Source: Pseudomonadota bacterium (GTDB lineage Bacteria > Pseudomonadota > Gammaproteobacteria > Xanthomonadales > Xanthomonadaceae). From it: DNA of 13,492 bases. How positions within the stretch are numbered: position 1 is the stretch's first letter; each line of letters begins with the position of its first letter. Below the pieces are notes generated by a model, which worked only from the letters and a program-made list of their open reading frames with translations, ran no database searches and was not told the origin of the DNA. Both the position numbers and the translations under genes were made by a program. The stretch is taken from the NCBI GenBank assembly GCA_023399815.1, contig JAEWOJ010000169.1, forward strand, positions 1-13,492. The letters run 5' to 3'. Shown one piece after another: positions 1-6,137 of this stretch.

Positions 1-56
1 CCCTTTGGACTCCCCCGCAAGGGACGGCGGGCTGTTGCGGCGGGAGTTGCATGAAT

Positions 57-85
57 GCCCCATCGCGACTGGCGTCGCCCCTGCA
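57..85 (-). repeat. Interspersed intergenic repeat, copy 1
   Basis: On the minus strand this reads TGCAGGGGCGACG, then CCAGTCGCGATGGGGC. It matches the repeat at 7245-7273 at 25 of 29 positions, including a shared 16-base core GCGACGCCAGTCGCGA. It lies directly after the stop codon of the DUF4031 gene and runs in the same direction as that gene. Similar sequences starting TGTAGGAGCGAC are common between genes in Pseudomonas and Xanthomonadaceae (from memory). The core can fold into a short hairpin, so it could act on the 3' end of the transcript, but this is inference. Confidence 0.55.
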
Positions 86-93
86 GTCCAGCC

Positions 94-372
94 CTACAGA
101 GGCTGGTACTGCGCGCGTGCGTTGGCGATGACCGCGCGCAGCAGCTCCCGGTCGGCATGGCGGGAGATGGCGCGCGCGCCCAGGGCGATGGCAGTCTCGC
201 GCAGCGCCGACGGCACGTCGTAATGCGCGCCGCTGGGGCGGTTCTGGAACGCCCGCCAAGGAATCCCGAGCCGCTGCGCCATGGCATGCAGCTCGGGCAG
301 GGTGTCGGCCATCAGATGCGCCCAGCGCTCGCCGCGCCAGGGGTGGACCGCATCGTCGACATAGACCGCCAC
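94..372 (-). CDS. DUF4031 domain-containing protein
   Basis: This 92-residue protein matches my memory of the DUF4031 family. It has the N-terminal pattern AVYVDDAVHPWRGERWAHLM, then a helix around LPELHAMAQRLG and a HYDV motif near residue 50. The whole protein is one small domain, with no signal peptide or membrane segment. The biochemical function of the family is unknown to me. The start is a GTG at 370-372, chosen because the conserved family pattern begins at the next residue; there is no clear Shine-Dalgarno sequence. The stop of the upstream gene (387-869) is only 14 bases away, so the two are probably co-transcribed and perhaps translationally linked. The stop codon TAG falls within a TGTAGG string next to an interspersed repeat. 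Confidence 0.85.
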   Translation of the reverse strand: MAVYVDDAVHPWRGERWAHLMADTLPELHAMAQRLGIPWRAFQNRPSGAHYDVPSALRETAIALGARAISRHADRELLRAVIANARAQYQPL

Positions 373-386
373 CGCGGGACCGCGGG

Positions 387-869
387 TCAGGCCTGCGGCT
401 TGTCGCCGGCGTCGGCCGGAGCCTCGGCGTCGCCCGTGTCGCCCGCATCATCGGCGGCGTCAACCGGCGCGGCGGCTTCCTCGCCTTCGACGCCCTCGAA
501 CTCGGCGACCAGGCCAGCCAGGTAGTCGTCGGCGCTCTTGCCTTCGGCCGCGGCGGTCGCGTCGATCAGCTGCTGCAGCTGTTCCGAGTATTCCAGGGCG
601 ACCTTGCGGCCTTCCTTCTCCTGCACGTTGGCCAGGTGCTTGAGCATGGCCAGCATCGGCACCGGGTTGTCGGCGTTGCCCATTGTCTGGCCGCCGACGG
701 ACAGCAGCCACTGCCGGCCCTGCAGGCCGATGGCGGCGACCACCTGGCCCTCTTCGTTCACCAGCACGGCGTGGTTCTGCACCTGCTGCTGCGCGTCCAG
801 GCGCAGGAACGGGCGGCGGGGCTGCTGCTTCTTGCGCTTGTCGCGCTTGGCTTTGGACTGCTTGGACAT
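387..869 (-). CDS. Uncharacterised conserved protein, basic N-terminus and acidic tail
   Basis: I do not recognise a named family. The 160-residue protein has three parts. Residues 1-20 are strongly basic (MSKQSKAKRDKRKKQQPRR). The middle, about 21-125, looks folded, with a strand-rich piece (NHAVLVNEEGQVVAAIGLQ) followed by helices (MLAMLKHLANVQEK and EYSEQLQQLIDATAAAEG). The tail after about 125 is alanine, aspartate and glutamate rich and probably disordered. There is no signal peptide or membrane segment. The basic start could suit contact with nucleic acid or ribosomes, but that is only inference from charge. The ATG at 867-869 has no strong Shine-Dalgarno sequence. It begins 20 bases after the hairpin that ends the motAB transcript, so it may have its own promoter. 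The DUF4031 gene follows at once. The same stretch is also part of a longer frame to 2774, but the region upstream of 869 in that frame overlaps motA and motB and is not real coding sequence. Confidence 0.8.
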   Translation of the reverse strand: MSKQSKAKRDKRKKQQPRRPFLRLDAQQQVQNHAVLVNEEGQVVAAIGLQGRQWLLSVGGQTMGNADNPVPMLAMLKHLANVQEKEGRKVALEYSEQLQQLIDATAAAEGKSADDYLAGLVAEFEGVEGEEAAAPVDAADDAGDTGDAEAPADAGDKPQA

Positions 870-882
870 GATGGTTCGACGA

Positions 883-912
883 AAGGAAACGGCCGCCATT
901 GTAGGCGGCCGT
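883..912 (-). terminator. Probable rho-independent terminator of motAB
   Basis: On the minus strand the sequence ACGGCCGCC (904-912), a six-base loop TACAAT (898-903) and GGCGGCCGT (889-897) form a perfect nine-pair stem. It is followed by the T-rich stretch TTTCCTTTC. It lies 37 bases after the motB stop. The loop TACAAT also resembles a sigma-70 -10 box, so the same bases might serve as promoter for the downstream gene at 869. I see no good -35 box at 16-18 bases. Confidence 0.6.
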
Positions 913-949
913 CCCGGTCGTTGCCGAACCCGCGCCGCGGTGCGGTCCC

Positions 950-1909
950 TCAGTGGATGCCGACGCCCGGCGCGGCGGCCGCCGCGTCGTCCGTGGGGAC
1001 GGGCGGCGGGGCGGCGACCGGCATGGGCAGCGAGGCGGTCGCCGACAGCGCGGCGGCCTCGGCTTCCTTGGTCATCACCACGATGCTGATGCGGCGGTTG
1101 ATCGGGTTCTGCGGGTCGGTCTTGTCGAACAGCACCGAGGAGGACAGGCCGATCACCCGCGCCACCTTGTTCTCGTCCATGCCGCCCTCGAGCAGGGCGC
1201 GGCGCGCGGCGTTGGCGCGGTCGGCGCTCAGCTCCCAGTTGCTGTAGCCCAGCTGCGTGGAATAGGCGGTGATGTCGGTATGGCCGCTGATGCTGATGCG
1301 GTTGGGTACCTGGTTGATGAAGTGCGACAGCTCGCGCAGGATCTCGCGCGTGTACGGCATCAGCTTGGCGCTGCCCATGTCGAACATCGGCCGGTTCTGC
1401 TTGTCCACGATCTGGATGCGCAGCCCTTCCGGGGTGATGTCCAGCAGCAGCTGGTCCTTGAACGGCTCCAGCGCCTGGCTCTTGCTGATGGCCTCCTCCA
1501 GCTCCAGCTTCAGCGCTTCCAACCGCTGCTTCTCGCGTTCGCGCTCGTCCACCGGCGTGGGAATGGACTCGCGCTGGTTCTGGAAGGGGTCGTTGCTGTT
1601 GCCGCGGGAAACATCGGTGGCGCCGCCGAGCTTGATCATCGAAGTGCTGGCGCCGCCGGGGCCGGCCATGCCCGGCGCCGGCGTGCTGCTGGTGCCGCTG
1701 AGCGGGCTCGGGTTGCGGAAATACTCGGAAATGGCCGCGCGCTCGGGCTTGCTGGTGGAGGCCAGCAGCCACATCACCAGGAAGAAGGCCATCATCGCGG
1801 TGACGAAGTCGGCGTAGGCGACCTTCCACGAACCGCCGTGGTGGCCGCCGCCCTGGATCTTCTTCACCCGCCGCACGATCACCGTGGGCTTGGCATCGTT
1901 GCTCGCCAT
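950..1909 (-). CDS. motB: Flagellar motor stator protein MotB
   Basis: MotB is the peptidoglycan-anchored half of the proton-driven flagellar stator in the inner membrane. The 319-residue product has a short basic N-terminus and one membrane helix at about 30-50. Within it Asp34 (KVAYADFVTAMMAFFLVMWL) corresponds to the essential proton-carrying Asp32 of E. coli MotB. A proline, glycine and serine rich linker covers about 66-120, and a charged helix about 121-150. The OmpA-like peptidoglycan-binding domain is at about 152-280, with SGHTD at 208-212, SADRANAARRAL at 228-239 and NRRISIVV at 271-278. The last 35 residues are alanine and proline rich, and I know no function for them. Only three bases separate it from the motA stop, so the pair is co-translated. 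Length fits the family (about 300). Confidence 0.96.
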   Translation of the reverse strand: MASNDAKPTVIVRRVKKIQGGGHHGGSWKVAYADFVTAMMAFFLVMWLLASTSKPERAAISEYFRNPSPLSGTSSTPAPGMAGPGGASTSMIKLGGATDVSRGNSNDPFQNQRESIPTPVDEREREKQRLEALKLELEEAISKSQALEPFKDQLLLDITPEGLRIQIVDKQNRPMFDMGSAKLMPYTREILRELSHFINQVPNRISISGHTDITAYSTQLGYSNWELSADRANAARRALLEGGMDENKVARVIGLSSSVLFDKTDPQNPINRRISIVVMTKEAEAAALSATASLPMPVAAPPPVPTDDAAAAAPGVGIH

Positions 1910-1912
1910 GGC

Positions 1913-2767
1913 TTACTTGACCGACTTCAGGTGCTGTTCGAACTCGGTGAAGCCCGGGCGCAGCGCCGAGGGCACGGTCTTGCGCGCGAATTCCAGGGCG
2001 ATCTTGGGGTTGTAGCCGCGCAGGCAGGCCAGCAGGGCGGTCTTGACCGACTCGTAGATGCGCGAGTCCTGCTCGGCGCGCGCTTCCACCGCGGCCGCGA
2101 TCGGGCCGATGAAGCCGTAGCCGAGCAGGATGCCGAGGAAGGTGCCGACCAGCGCGCCGGCCACGTGGGCGCCGACTTCCTTGATGTCGCCGCCGATCGA
2201 ACCCATGGTGATGACGATGCCCAGCACCGCGGCGACGATGCCGAAACCGGGCAGGCCGTCGGCGACCTTGGTCAGCACGTGCGCCGGTTCCATCGCCTCG
2301 TGGTGGTGCTTTTCCAGCTCCAGTTCCAGCAGCGGCTCCAGCTCGTGCGGCTCGATGTTGGAGCCGATCATCAGGAGCAGGCAGTCGGTGATGAAGTCGA
2401 CCAGGTGGTGGTCGGCCTGGATCTTGGGGTAGTTGGCGAAGATGGAGCTGTCGGCCGGGTGCTCGACGTGGTCCTCCAGCGACATGAAGCCTTCGCGGCG
2501 GGCCTTGTTGAGCAGTTCGTACAGCAGGCTCAGCACGTCCAGGTAGTCCTGGCGCTTGTAGCGCGGGCCCTTGAACACGCCGACCACGGCCTTGAGGGTC
2601 TTCTTGACGGTCTTGGCCGGGGTGCCGACCAGGAAGGCGCCCAGCGCCGCGCCGCCGATGATCACCAGCTCGAAGGGCTGCCACAGCGCGCCGATTTTTC
2701 CGTGCGCGCCGACATAGCCGCCGAGCACGCTGAGGATGACGACAAGCAGACCAACGATGATGAGCAT
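1913..2767 (-). CDS. motA: Flagellar motor stator protein MotA
   Basis: MotA is the membrane half of the stator and, with MotB, forms the ion channel that drives flagellar rotation. The product has 284 residues (E. coli MotA 295) and four hydrophobic segments, at about 1-21, 31-49, 170-192 and 200-225. Key positions align with E. coli numbering without shift. Arg90 and Glu98 of the cytoplasmic loop, which contact the rotor protein FliG, are at LLNKAR and MSLED. Pro173 (GLPGFGIV) and Pro222 (GPIAAAVEAR), needed for the power stroke, are also present. The start at 2765-2767 is the only ATG that gives a normal N-terminus (MLIIVGLLVV); there is no good Shine-Dalgarno sequence. A sigma-28 promoter match lies 30 bases upstream, so motAB can be expressed as a late flagellar unit separate from msrB. 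Confidence 0.97.
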   Translation of the reverse strand: MLIIVGLLVVILSVLGGYVGAHGKIGALWQPFELVIIGGAALGAFLVGTPAKTVKKTLKAVVGVFKGPRYKRQDYLDVLSLLYELLNKARREGFMSLEDHVEHPADSSIFANYPKIQADHHLVDFITDCLLLMIGSNIEPHELEPLLELELEKHHHEAMEPAHVLTKVADGLPGFGIVAAVLGIVITMGSIGGDIKEVGAHVAGALVGTFLGILLGYGFIGPIAAAVEARAEQDSRIYESVKTALLACLRGYNPKIALEFARKTVPSALRPGFTEFEQHLKSVK

Positions 2768-2796
2768 GGGGCACGGGCAGGGAAGGGGATAACCCG

Positions 2797-2823
2797 TTGT
2801 CGGCCGGGCCGGGGGAAACTGTA
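2797..2823 (-). promoter_or_regulatory. Sigma-28 (FliA) promoter of motAB
   Basis: The minus strand reads TACAGTTT (2816-2823), eleven bases (2805-2815), then GCCGACAA (2797-2804). The E. coli FliA consensus is TAAAGTTT-N11-GCCGATAA, so this is a 7/8 and 7/8 match with exact spacing. The expected transcription start is near 2790, giving a leader of a little over 20 bases before the motA ATG at 2767. It lies between the msrB stop and motA. motAB is known to be FliA-dependent in several bacteria, so position and identity agree. Confidence 0.85.
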
Positions 2824-2838
2824 GCGGAAAGTGTGAAC

Positions 2839-3306
2839 TCAGTCGGAGGCGGAAGATTCGGCGCCTCCGCGCCGCAGCGGGTCCGGCCAGGCGGCGCCGC
2901 GGTCGACGAAGGACAGCGAAACCGAGTTCAGGCAATGCCTTTCGAACGTCGGCGGCGGGCCGTCCGGGAACACATGGCCCAAGTGGCTGCTGCAGCGGGC
3001 GCAGACGATTTCCGTGCGCACCATCCCGTGGCTGGTGTCGCGGATGCGGCCGATGTGGGCCGGGTCGAACGGGGCGAAGAAGCTGGGCCAGCCGGTGCCC
3101 GAGTCGAACTTGGTGCTGGAGCGGAACAGCGGCAGGCCGCACAGCCGGCAGCCGTAGGTGCCCTCGCGCTTGTTGTCCAGGAACACGCCGCAGAACGGCG
3201 CCTCGGTGCCGTGGTGCAGCAGCACGCGCCGTTCGTCGTCGCTCAGGCCGGCGACCAGGGCGTCGCGCTGGGCGGCATCGGGGGGAGACAGGTCGAAAGC
3301 GGTCAT
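2839..3306 (-). CDS. msrB: Peptide-methionine (R)-S-oxide reductase MsrB
   Basis: MsrB reduces the R form of methionine sulfoxide in proteins, using thioredoxin, and repairs oxidative damage in the cytoplasm. The 155-residue protein is a single SelR domain. Zinc ligands are the two CxxC pairs at Cys53/Cys56 (YGCRLC) and Cys102/Cys105 (VCARC). HLGHVFPDGP is at about 108-117. The catalytic cysteine is Cys125 (RHCLNSVSL). The usual resolving cysteine in DSGCGWPSF is replaced by Thr71, and a cysteine at position 39 (APFCGVF) takes its place. There is no signal peptide. The ATG at 3304-3306 has GGAGG six bases upstream and avoids the long N-terminal extension of the open frame. It is upstream of motA on the same strand, but motA appears to have its own promoter. 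Confidence 0.97.
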   Translation of the reverse strand: MTAFDLSPPDAAQRDALVAGLSDDERRVLLHHGTEAPFCGVFLDNKREGTYGCRLCGLPLFRSSTKFDSGTGWPSFFAPFDPAHIGRIRDTSHGMVRTEIVCARCSSHLGHVFPDGPPPTFERHCLNSVSLSFVDRGAAWPDPLRRGGAESSASD

Positions 3307-3333
3307 GGGACGCCTCCGTGGACAGGGGGCTCC

Positions 3334-3362
3334 ATGGTAGGCGCGGGCCGGCGCGACTCCAA
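3334..3362 (-). promoter_or_regulatory. Candidate sigma-70 promoter of msrB
   Basis: On the minus strand TTGGAG (3357-3362) and TACCAT (3334-3339) are separated by 17 bases. Each matches the consensus at four of six positions. The -10 box ends 27 bases before the msrB start codon. In DNA this GC-rich such a pair with ideal spacing is suggestive, but the hexamers are only moderate. Confidence 0.4.
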
Positions 3363-3432
3363 CCGGTGAGTTTACCGCGGCTGCAGCGCGGTTGGTGCAT
3401 GCTTGCCGCACACGGACCTGTAGGAGTGCCCC

Positions 3433-3810
3433 ATGAAACGGATTCCTCTTCTTCTGCTCGCGCTGCTGGCGGCCGCCCCGGCGATGGCCCAGCTCAAGCC
3501 CGCGCCGGCGCCGACCGAGACCCGGCCGGTGACCCTGCCGCCGCCGTCGAAGCCGGCCAGCGATGCCACGGGCCAGGCGGCCGACAACGCGCGCCTGCGC
3601 GAGCAGCTGGAACGACCGGCGCTCGGCGACGCCCCGGCCGCCAAGCCCGCGGCGAAACCGCAGCCGGCCACGGCGACGCCGGTGTACGACAGCGAGGGGC
3701 GCCGGCTCAACGGCATGCGCCCGGCCGGCCCCGGCCGGGTGATGGACACCCGTACCGGCAAGTACCACGACACCGTGCCCAGCGGCGACGGCGTGCGCAT
3801 CGTGCGCTGA
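3433..3810 (+). CDS. Small secreted protein of unknown function
   Basis: The 125-residue product begins with a typical Sec signal peptide: MKR, then a leucine and alanine rich core, with a cleavage site AMA-Q after residue 19. There is no cysteine at the cleavage site, so it is not a lipoprotein, and a periplasmic location is likely. The mature part, about 21-80, is rich in proline and alanine and probably flexible. The C-terminal 45 residues look more ordered (PVYDSEGRRLNGMRPAGPG, then VMDTRTGKYHDTVP). I recognise no enzymatic motif and cannot assign a family. The start ATG has AGGAG seven bases upstream. It is divergent from msrB and appears to be a single gene. Confidence 0.8.
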   Translation: MKRIPLLLLALLAAAPAMAQLKPAPAPTETRPVTLPPPSKPASDATGQAADNARLREQLERPALGDAPAAKPAAKPQPATATPVYDSEGRRLNGMRPAGPGRVMDTRTGKYHDTVPSGDGVRIVR

Positions 3811-3962
3811 GCGCGGGCGGCTGAACCGCGGGCAACGCGGGCCGCGCAGTCATCCGGATCACGGCCGGGATCACCGGCGCTTGCCGCGTGCTTAACCCCT
3901 GCCGGGCGCACTGTGCGCATGCGCAGTCGATGCGCGTCCACAGGCCGTACCGGAGTACCGCG

Positions 3963-4130
3963 ATGTCCAACATGCACCACAACCAGCCGAACCAGAAGCA
4001 TGCCCCGCAGCGCAATGCAGGCCAGCCGGCGCAGGCGCCGCAGCGGCCCGCGAAGATGGCCGGCGACAGCGAAGCCGCCGACAGGACCGGCAAGCCGGCG
4101 CCCAGAACGCCGGAGCGGGACCGCCACTGA
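3963..4130 (+). CDS. Small hydrophilic protein, 55 residues
   Basis: This short frame starts with ATG at 3963, preceded by GGAG seven bases upstream, which favours it over the in-frame ATG at 3888 that lacks a ribosome binding site. The product is rich in Gln, Pro, Ala, Asn, Lys and Arg (MSNMHHNQPNQKHAPQRNAG at the start, PERDRH at the end) and has almost no hydrophobic residues, so it is likely disordered and cytoplasmic. I do not recognise a family and cannot state a function. It is followed 27 bases later by a strong hairpin terminator, which supports it being a real transcription unit. A perfect palindrome, TGCGCATGCGCA (3914-3925), lies upstream. Comparison with related genomes would decide whether it is translated. 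Confidence 0.55.
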   Translation: MSNMHHNQPNQKHAPQRNAGQPAQAPQRPAKMAGDSEAADRTGKPAPRTPERDRH

Positions 4131-4157
4131 GAATGTGACGGACATTCACCGAGGAGG

Positions 4158-4182
4158 AAGCGGCGGGCCTGTCCCGCCGCTT
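4158..4182. terminator. Bidirectional hairpin terminator
   Basis: AAGCGGCGGG (4158-4167) and CCCGCCGCTT (4173-4182) form a perfect ten-pair stem with a five-base loop. A-rich bases on the left and a TTT run on the right fit termination in both directions. It sits between the 55-residue gene on the plus strand and the convergent Lrp-family gene, whose stop is a few bases to the right. Confidence 0.75.
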
Positions 4183-4187
4183 TGCCG

Positions 4188-4667
4188 TCAGTCGGCGATC
4201 GGCAGGCTGAGCGTCTCCTTCACTTCCTCCATCACGATGTAGCTCTTGGATTCGCGCACGTGCGGCAGGCTGAGCAGGGTGCTGCCGAGCAGCTTGCGGT
4301 AGGAGGCCATCTCGTTGATTCGGGCCTTGAGCAGGTAGTCGAAGTCGCCCGAGACCAGGTGGCACTCCAGCACGTTGGGCAGCTTGAGCGCGGCGCGGCG
4401 GAACTCCTCGAAGATGTCGCCGGACTTGTAGGCCAGGCTGATCTCCACGAACACCAGCAGCCCGGCCTTCACGTACTGCGGGTCCAGCCGCGCGTAGTAG
4501 CCGGTGATCACGCCCTCGCGCTCGAGCCGGCGCACGCGCTCGGTGCAGGGCGTGGTGGACAGGCCCACGCGTTCGCCCAGCTCGGTGAAGGAGATGCGGC
4601 CCTCGGCCTGGAGGATGCGCAGGATCCGGCGGTCGATCTTGTCCAGTTCGCGGCTGCGGGTGGCCAT
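4188..4667 (-). CDS. lrp: Lrp/AsnC family transcriptional regulator
   Basis: The 159-residue protein is a full-length feast/famine regulator (E. coli Lrp 164). Residues 8-60 form the helix-turn-helix domain (LDKIDRRILRILQAEGRISF, then ELGERVGLSTTPCTERVRRLEREG). Residues 65-145 form the ligand-binding RAM domain (VFVEISLAYKSG, then VLECHLVSGDFDYLLKARI). Members bind small amino acids such as leucine or alanine as octamers and wrap DNA. Its position divergent from dadA-alr matches the dadR-dadAX layout of Pseudomonas, where an Lrp homologue activates alanine catabolism. I infer that it controls dadA and probably itself. The protein resembles global Lrp closely enough that a wider role is also possible. 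The start ATG at 4665-4667 has only a weak AGAG upstream. Confidence 0.93.
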   Translation of the reverse strand: MATRSRELDKIDRRILRILQAEGRISFTELGERVGLSTTPCTERVRRLEREGVITGYYARLDPQYVKAGLLVFVEISLAYKSGDIFEEFRRAALKLPNVLECHLVSGDFDYLLKARINEMASYRKLLGSTLLSLPHVRESKSYIVMEEVKETLSLPIAD

Positions 4668-4692
4668 GGCGCTCTGCTTTGCGTGAAGGAAA

Positions 4693-4755
4693 CGGGAAAT
4701 TACCCTGTTTTATCCATCAATACGGGGAAAAACACTGGAGTCAGCTGAATATACT
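4693..4755. promoter_or_regulatory. Divergent lrp-dadA control region with candidate Lrp site
   Basis: The 201 bases between the two start codons contain an AT-rich patch, unlike the GC-rich surroundings. CGGGAAATTACCCTG (4693-4707) matches the E. coli Lrp consensus YAGHAWATTWTDCTR at 11 of 15 positions. TATACT at 4750-4755 is a good -10 box for dadA, although no clear -35 box lies 16-18 bases before it, as expected for an activated promoter. Binding is predicted only. Confidence 0.45.
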
Positions 4756-4868
4756 GCGCCGTTCATGGCCCCTGCCCAATCCAGCGCAGGGAATTGATAG
4801 GGTCGATGCCTGTCCGCCGCTCCCGCCGCGTGGTCGCCGGGTCGTGCGCAGGCTCCCAGGAGCGAGCG

Positions 4869-6137
4869 ATGCGGGTTCTGATACTCGGCAGTGGTGTGAT
4901 CGGCACGACCAGTGCCTGGTACCTGCGACAGGCGGGGCACGAGGTGACGGTGGTGGACCGGCAGCCGGGCCCGGCGCTGGAGACCAGCTTCGCCAACGCC
5001 GGCCAGCTCTCCTTCGGCTACACCTCGCCATGGGCCGCCCCGGGCGTGCCGCTGAAGGCGATCAAGTGGCTGTTCCAGGAACACGCGCCGCTGGCGATCC
5101 GCCCCACCGCCGACATGGCCCAGTACCGCTGGCTGTGGCAGATGCTGCGCAACTGCACCGCCGGCCGCTACGCGATCAACAAGGCGCGCATGGTGCGCAT
5201 GTCCGACTACAGCCGCGACTGCATCAACGAGCTGCGCGCGGCCACCGGCATCGACTACGAAGGCCGCCAGCTGGGCACCACCCAGCTGTTCCGCACCCAG
5301 CAGCAGCTGGACGCCGCCGCCCAGGACATCGAAGTGCTGCGCCAGTACGGCGTACCCTACGAAGTGCTGGACCGCCAGGGCATCGTGCGCGTGGAACCGG
5401 CGCTGGCCGGCAAGGCCGACACCCTGGTCGGCGCGCTGCGCCTGCCCGAGGACCAGACCGGCGACTGCCAGCTGTTCACCCGCAAGCTGGCCGCGCTGGC
5501 CGCCGCGGCCGGCGTCGAGTTCCGCTTCGACCAGGACGTGGCCGGGCTGGAGCGCGACGGCGACCGCATCACCGGCGTGCGCGTCGGCGGCAGGCTCGAG
5601 ACCGCCGACCAGTACGTGGTCGCGCTGGGCAGCTACTCGCCGCAGCTGCTGGCGCCGCTGGGCATGCGCCTGCCCGTGTACCCGCTCAAGGGCTATTCGC
5701 TGACCCTGCCGATCACCGACGCGGCGATGGCGCCGACCTCGACCATCCTGGACGAGAGCTACAAGGTGGCGGTGACCCGCTTCGCCGACCGCATCCGCGT
5801 CGGCGGCATGGCCGAGGTGGCCGGGTTCGACCTGACCCTGGACCCGCGCCGCCGCGCGACCCTGGAAAAAGTGGTGGGCGACCTCTACCCGCAGGGCGGC
5901 GATCTCTCCCGCGCCGAGTTCTGGACCGGCCTGCGCCCGGCCACGCCGGACGGCACCCCGGTCGTCGGCGCCACGCCCTACCGCAACCTGTTCCTCAACA
6001 CCGGCCACGGCACCCTGGGCTGGACCATGGCGGCCGGCTCCGGCCGCTACCTGGCCGACCTGATGGGCGGCAGGACGCCGCAGATCAGCAGCGAAGGCCT
6101 GGACATCTTCCGCTACGGCGGCCGGGGAGCGTACTGA
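4869..6137 (+). CDS. dadA: D-amino acid dehydrogenase DadA
   Basis: DadA is an FAD enzyme on the inner face of the cytoplasmic membrane. It oxidises D-alanine and other D-amino acids to the 2-oxo acid and ammonia and passes electrons to the respiratory chain. The 422-residue product (E. coli 432) begins with the FAD-binding Rossmann motif MRVLILGSGVIGTTSAWYLR (GxGxxG at 7-12). The family stretch ETSFANAGQLSFGYTSPWA follows near residues 38-56. Near the C-terminus are FWTGLRPATPDGTPVVG and NTGHGTLGWTMAAGSG, which complete the FAD site. The start at 4869 was chosen because it has AGGAG six bases upstream and begins directly with the Rossmann strand; the frame is open 25 codons further up but with no family sequence. 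The stop TGA shares its last base with the ATG of alr. Confidence 0.97.
   Translation: MRVLILGSGVIGTTSAWYLRQAGHEVTVVDRQPGPALETSFANAGQLSFGYTSPWAAPGVPLKAIKWLFQEHAPLAIRPTADMAQYRWLWQMLRNCTAGRYAINKARMVRMSDYSRDCINELRAATGIDYEGRQLGTTQLFRTQQQLDAAAQDIEVLRQYGVPYEVLDRQGIVRVEPALAGKADTLVGALRLPEDQTGDCQLFTRKLAALAAAAGVEFRFDQDVAGLERDGDRITGVRVGGRLETADQYVVALGSYSPQLLAPLGMRLPVYPLKGYSLTLPITDAAMAPTSTILDESYKVAVTRFADRIRVGGMAEVAGFDLTLDPRRRATLEKVVGDLYPQGGDLSRAEFWTGLRPATPDGTPVVGATPYRNLFLNTGHGTLGWTMAAGSGRYLADLMGGRTPQISSEGLDIFRYGGRGAY

Noticed and set aside
1..54. Possible C-terminal end of a plus-strand gene stopping at 52-54
   Set aside because: Only 17 codons are visible (PFGLPRKGRRAVAAGVA). There is no way to tell coding from chance, and no family is recognised.
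870..2774. N-terminal extension of the 160-residue protein to 2774
   Set aside because: This part of the frame overlaps motA and motB out of phase. Low-complexity Arg, Gly and Pro composition marks it as a shadow.
953..2824. Long plus-strand open frame of 623 codons opposite motA and motB
   Set aside because: It lies antisense to two well-recognised genes. Its composition (rich in His, Arg, Gln, Ala) is that of a GC-rich antisense frame, and no family is recognisable.
4794..4868. Upstream start of dadA adding 25 residues
   Set aside because: The extension is Arg and Ser rich with no ribosome binding site, and the FAD-binding strand begins exactly at the later ATG, which has AGGAG.
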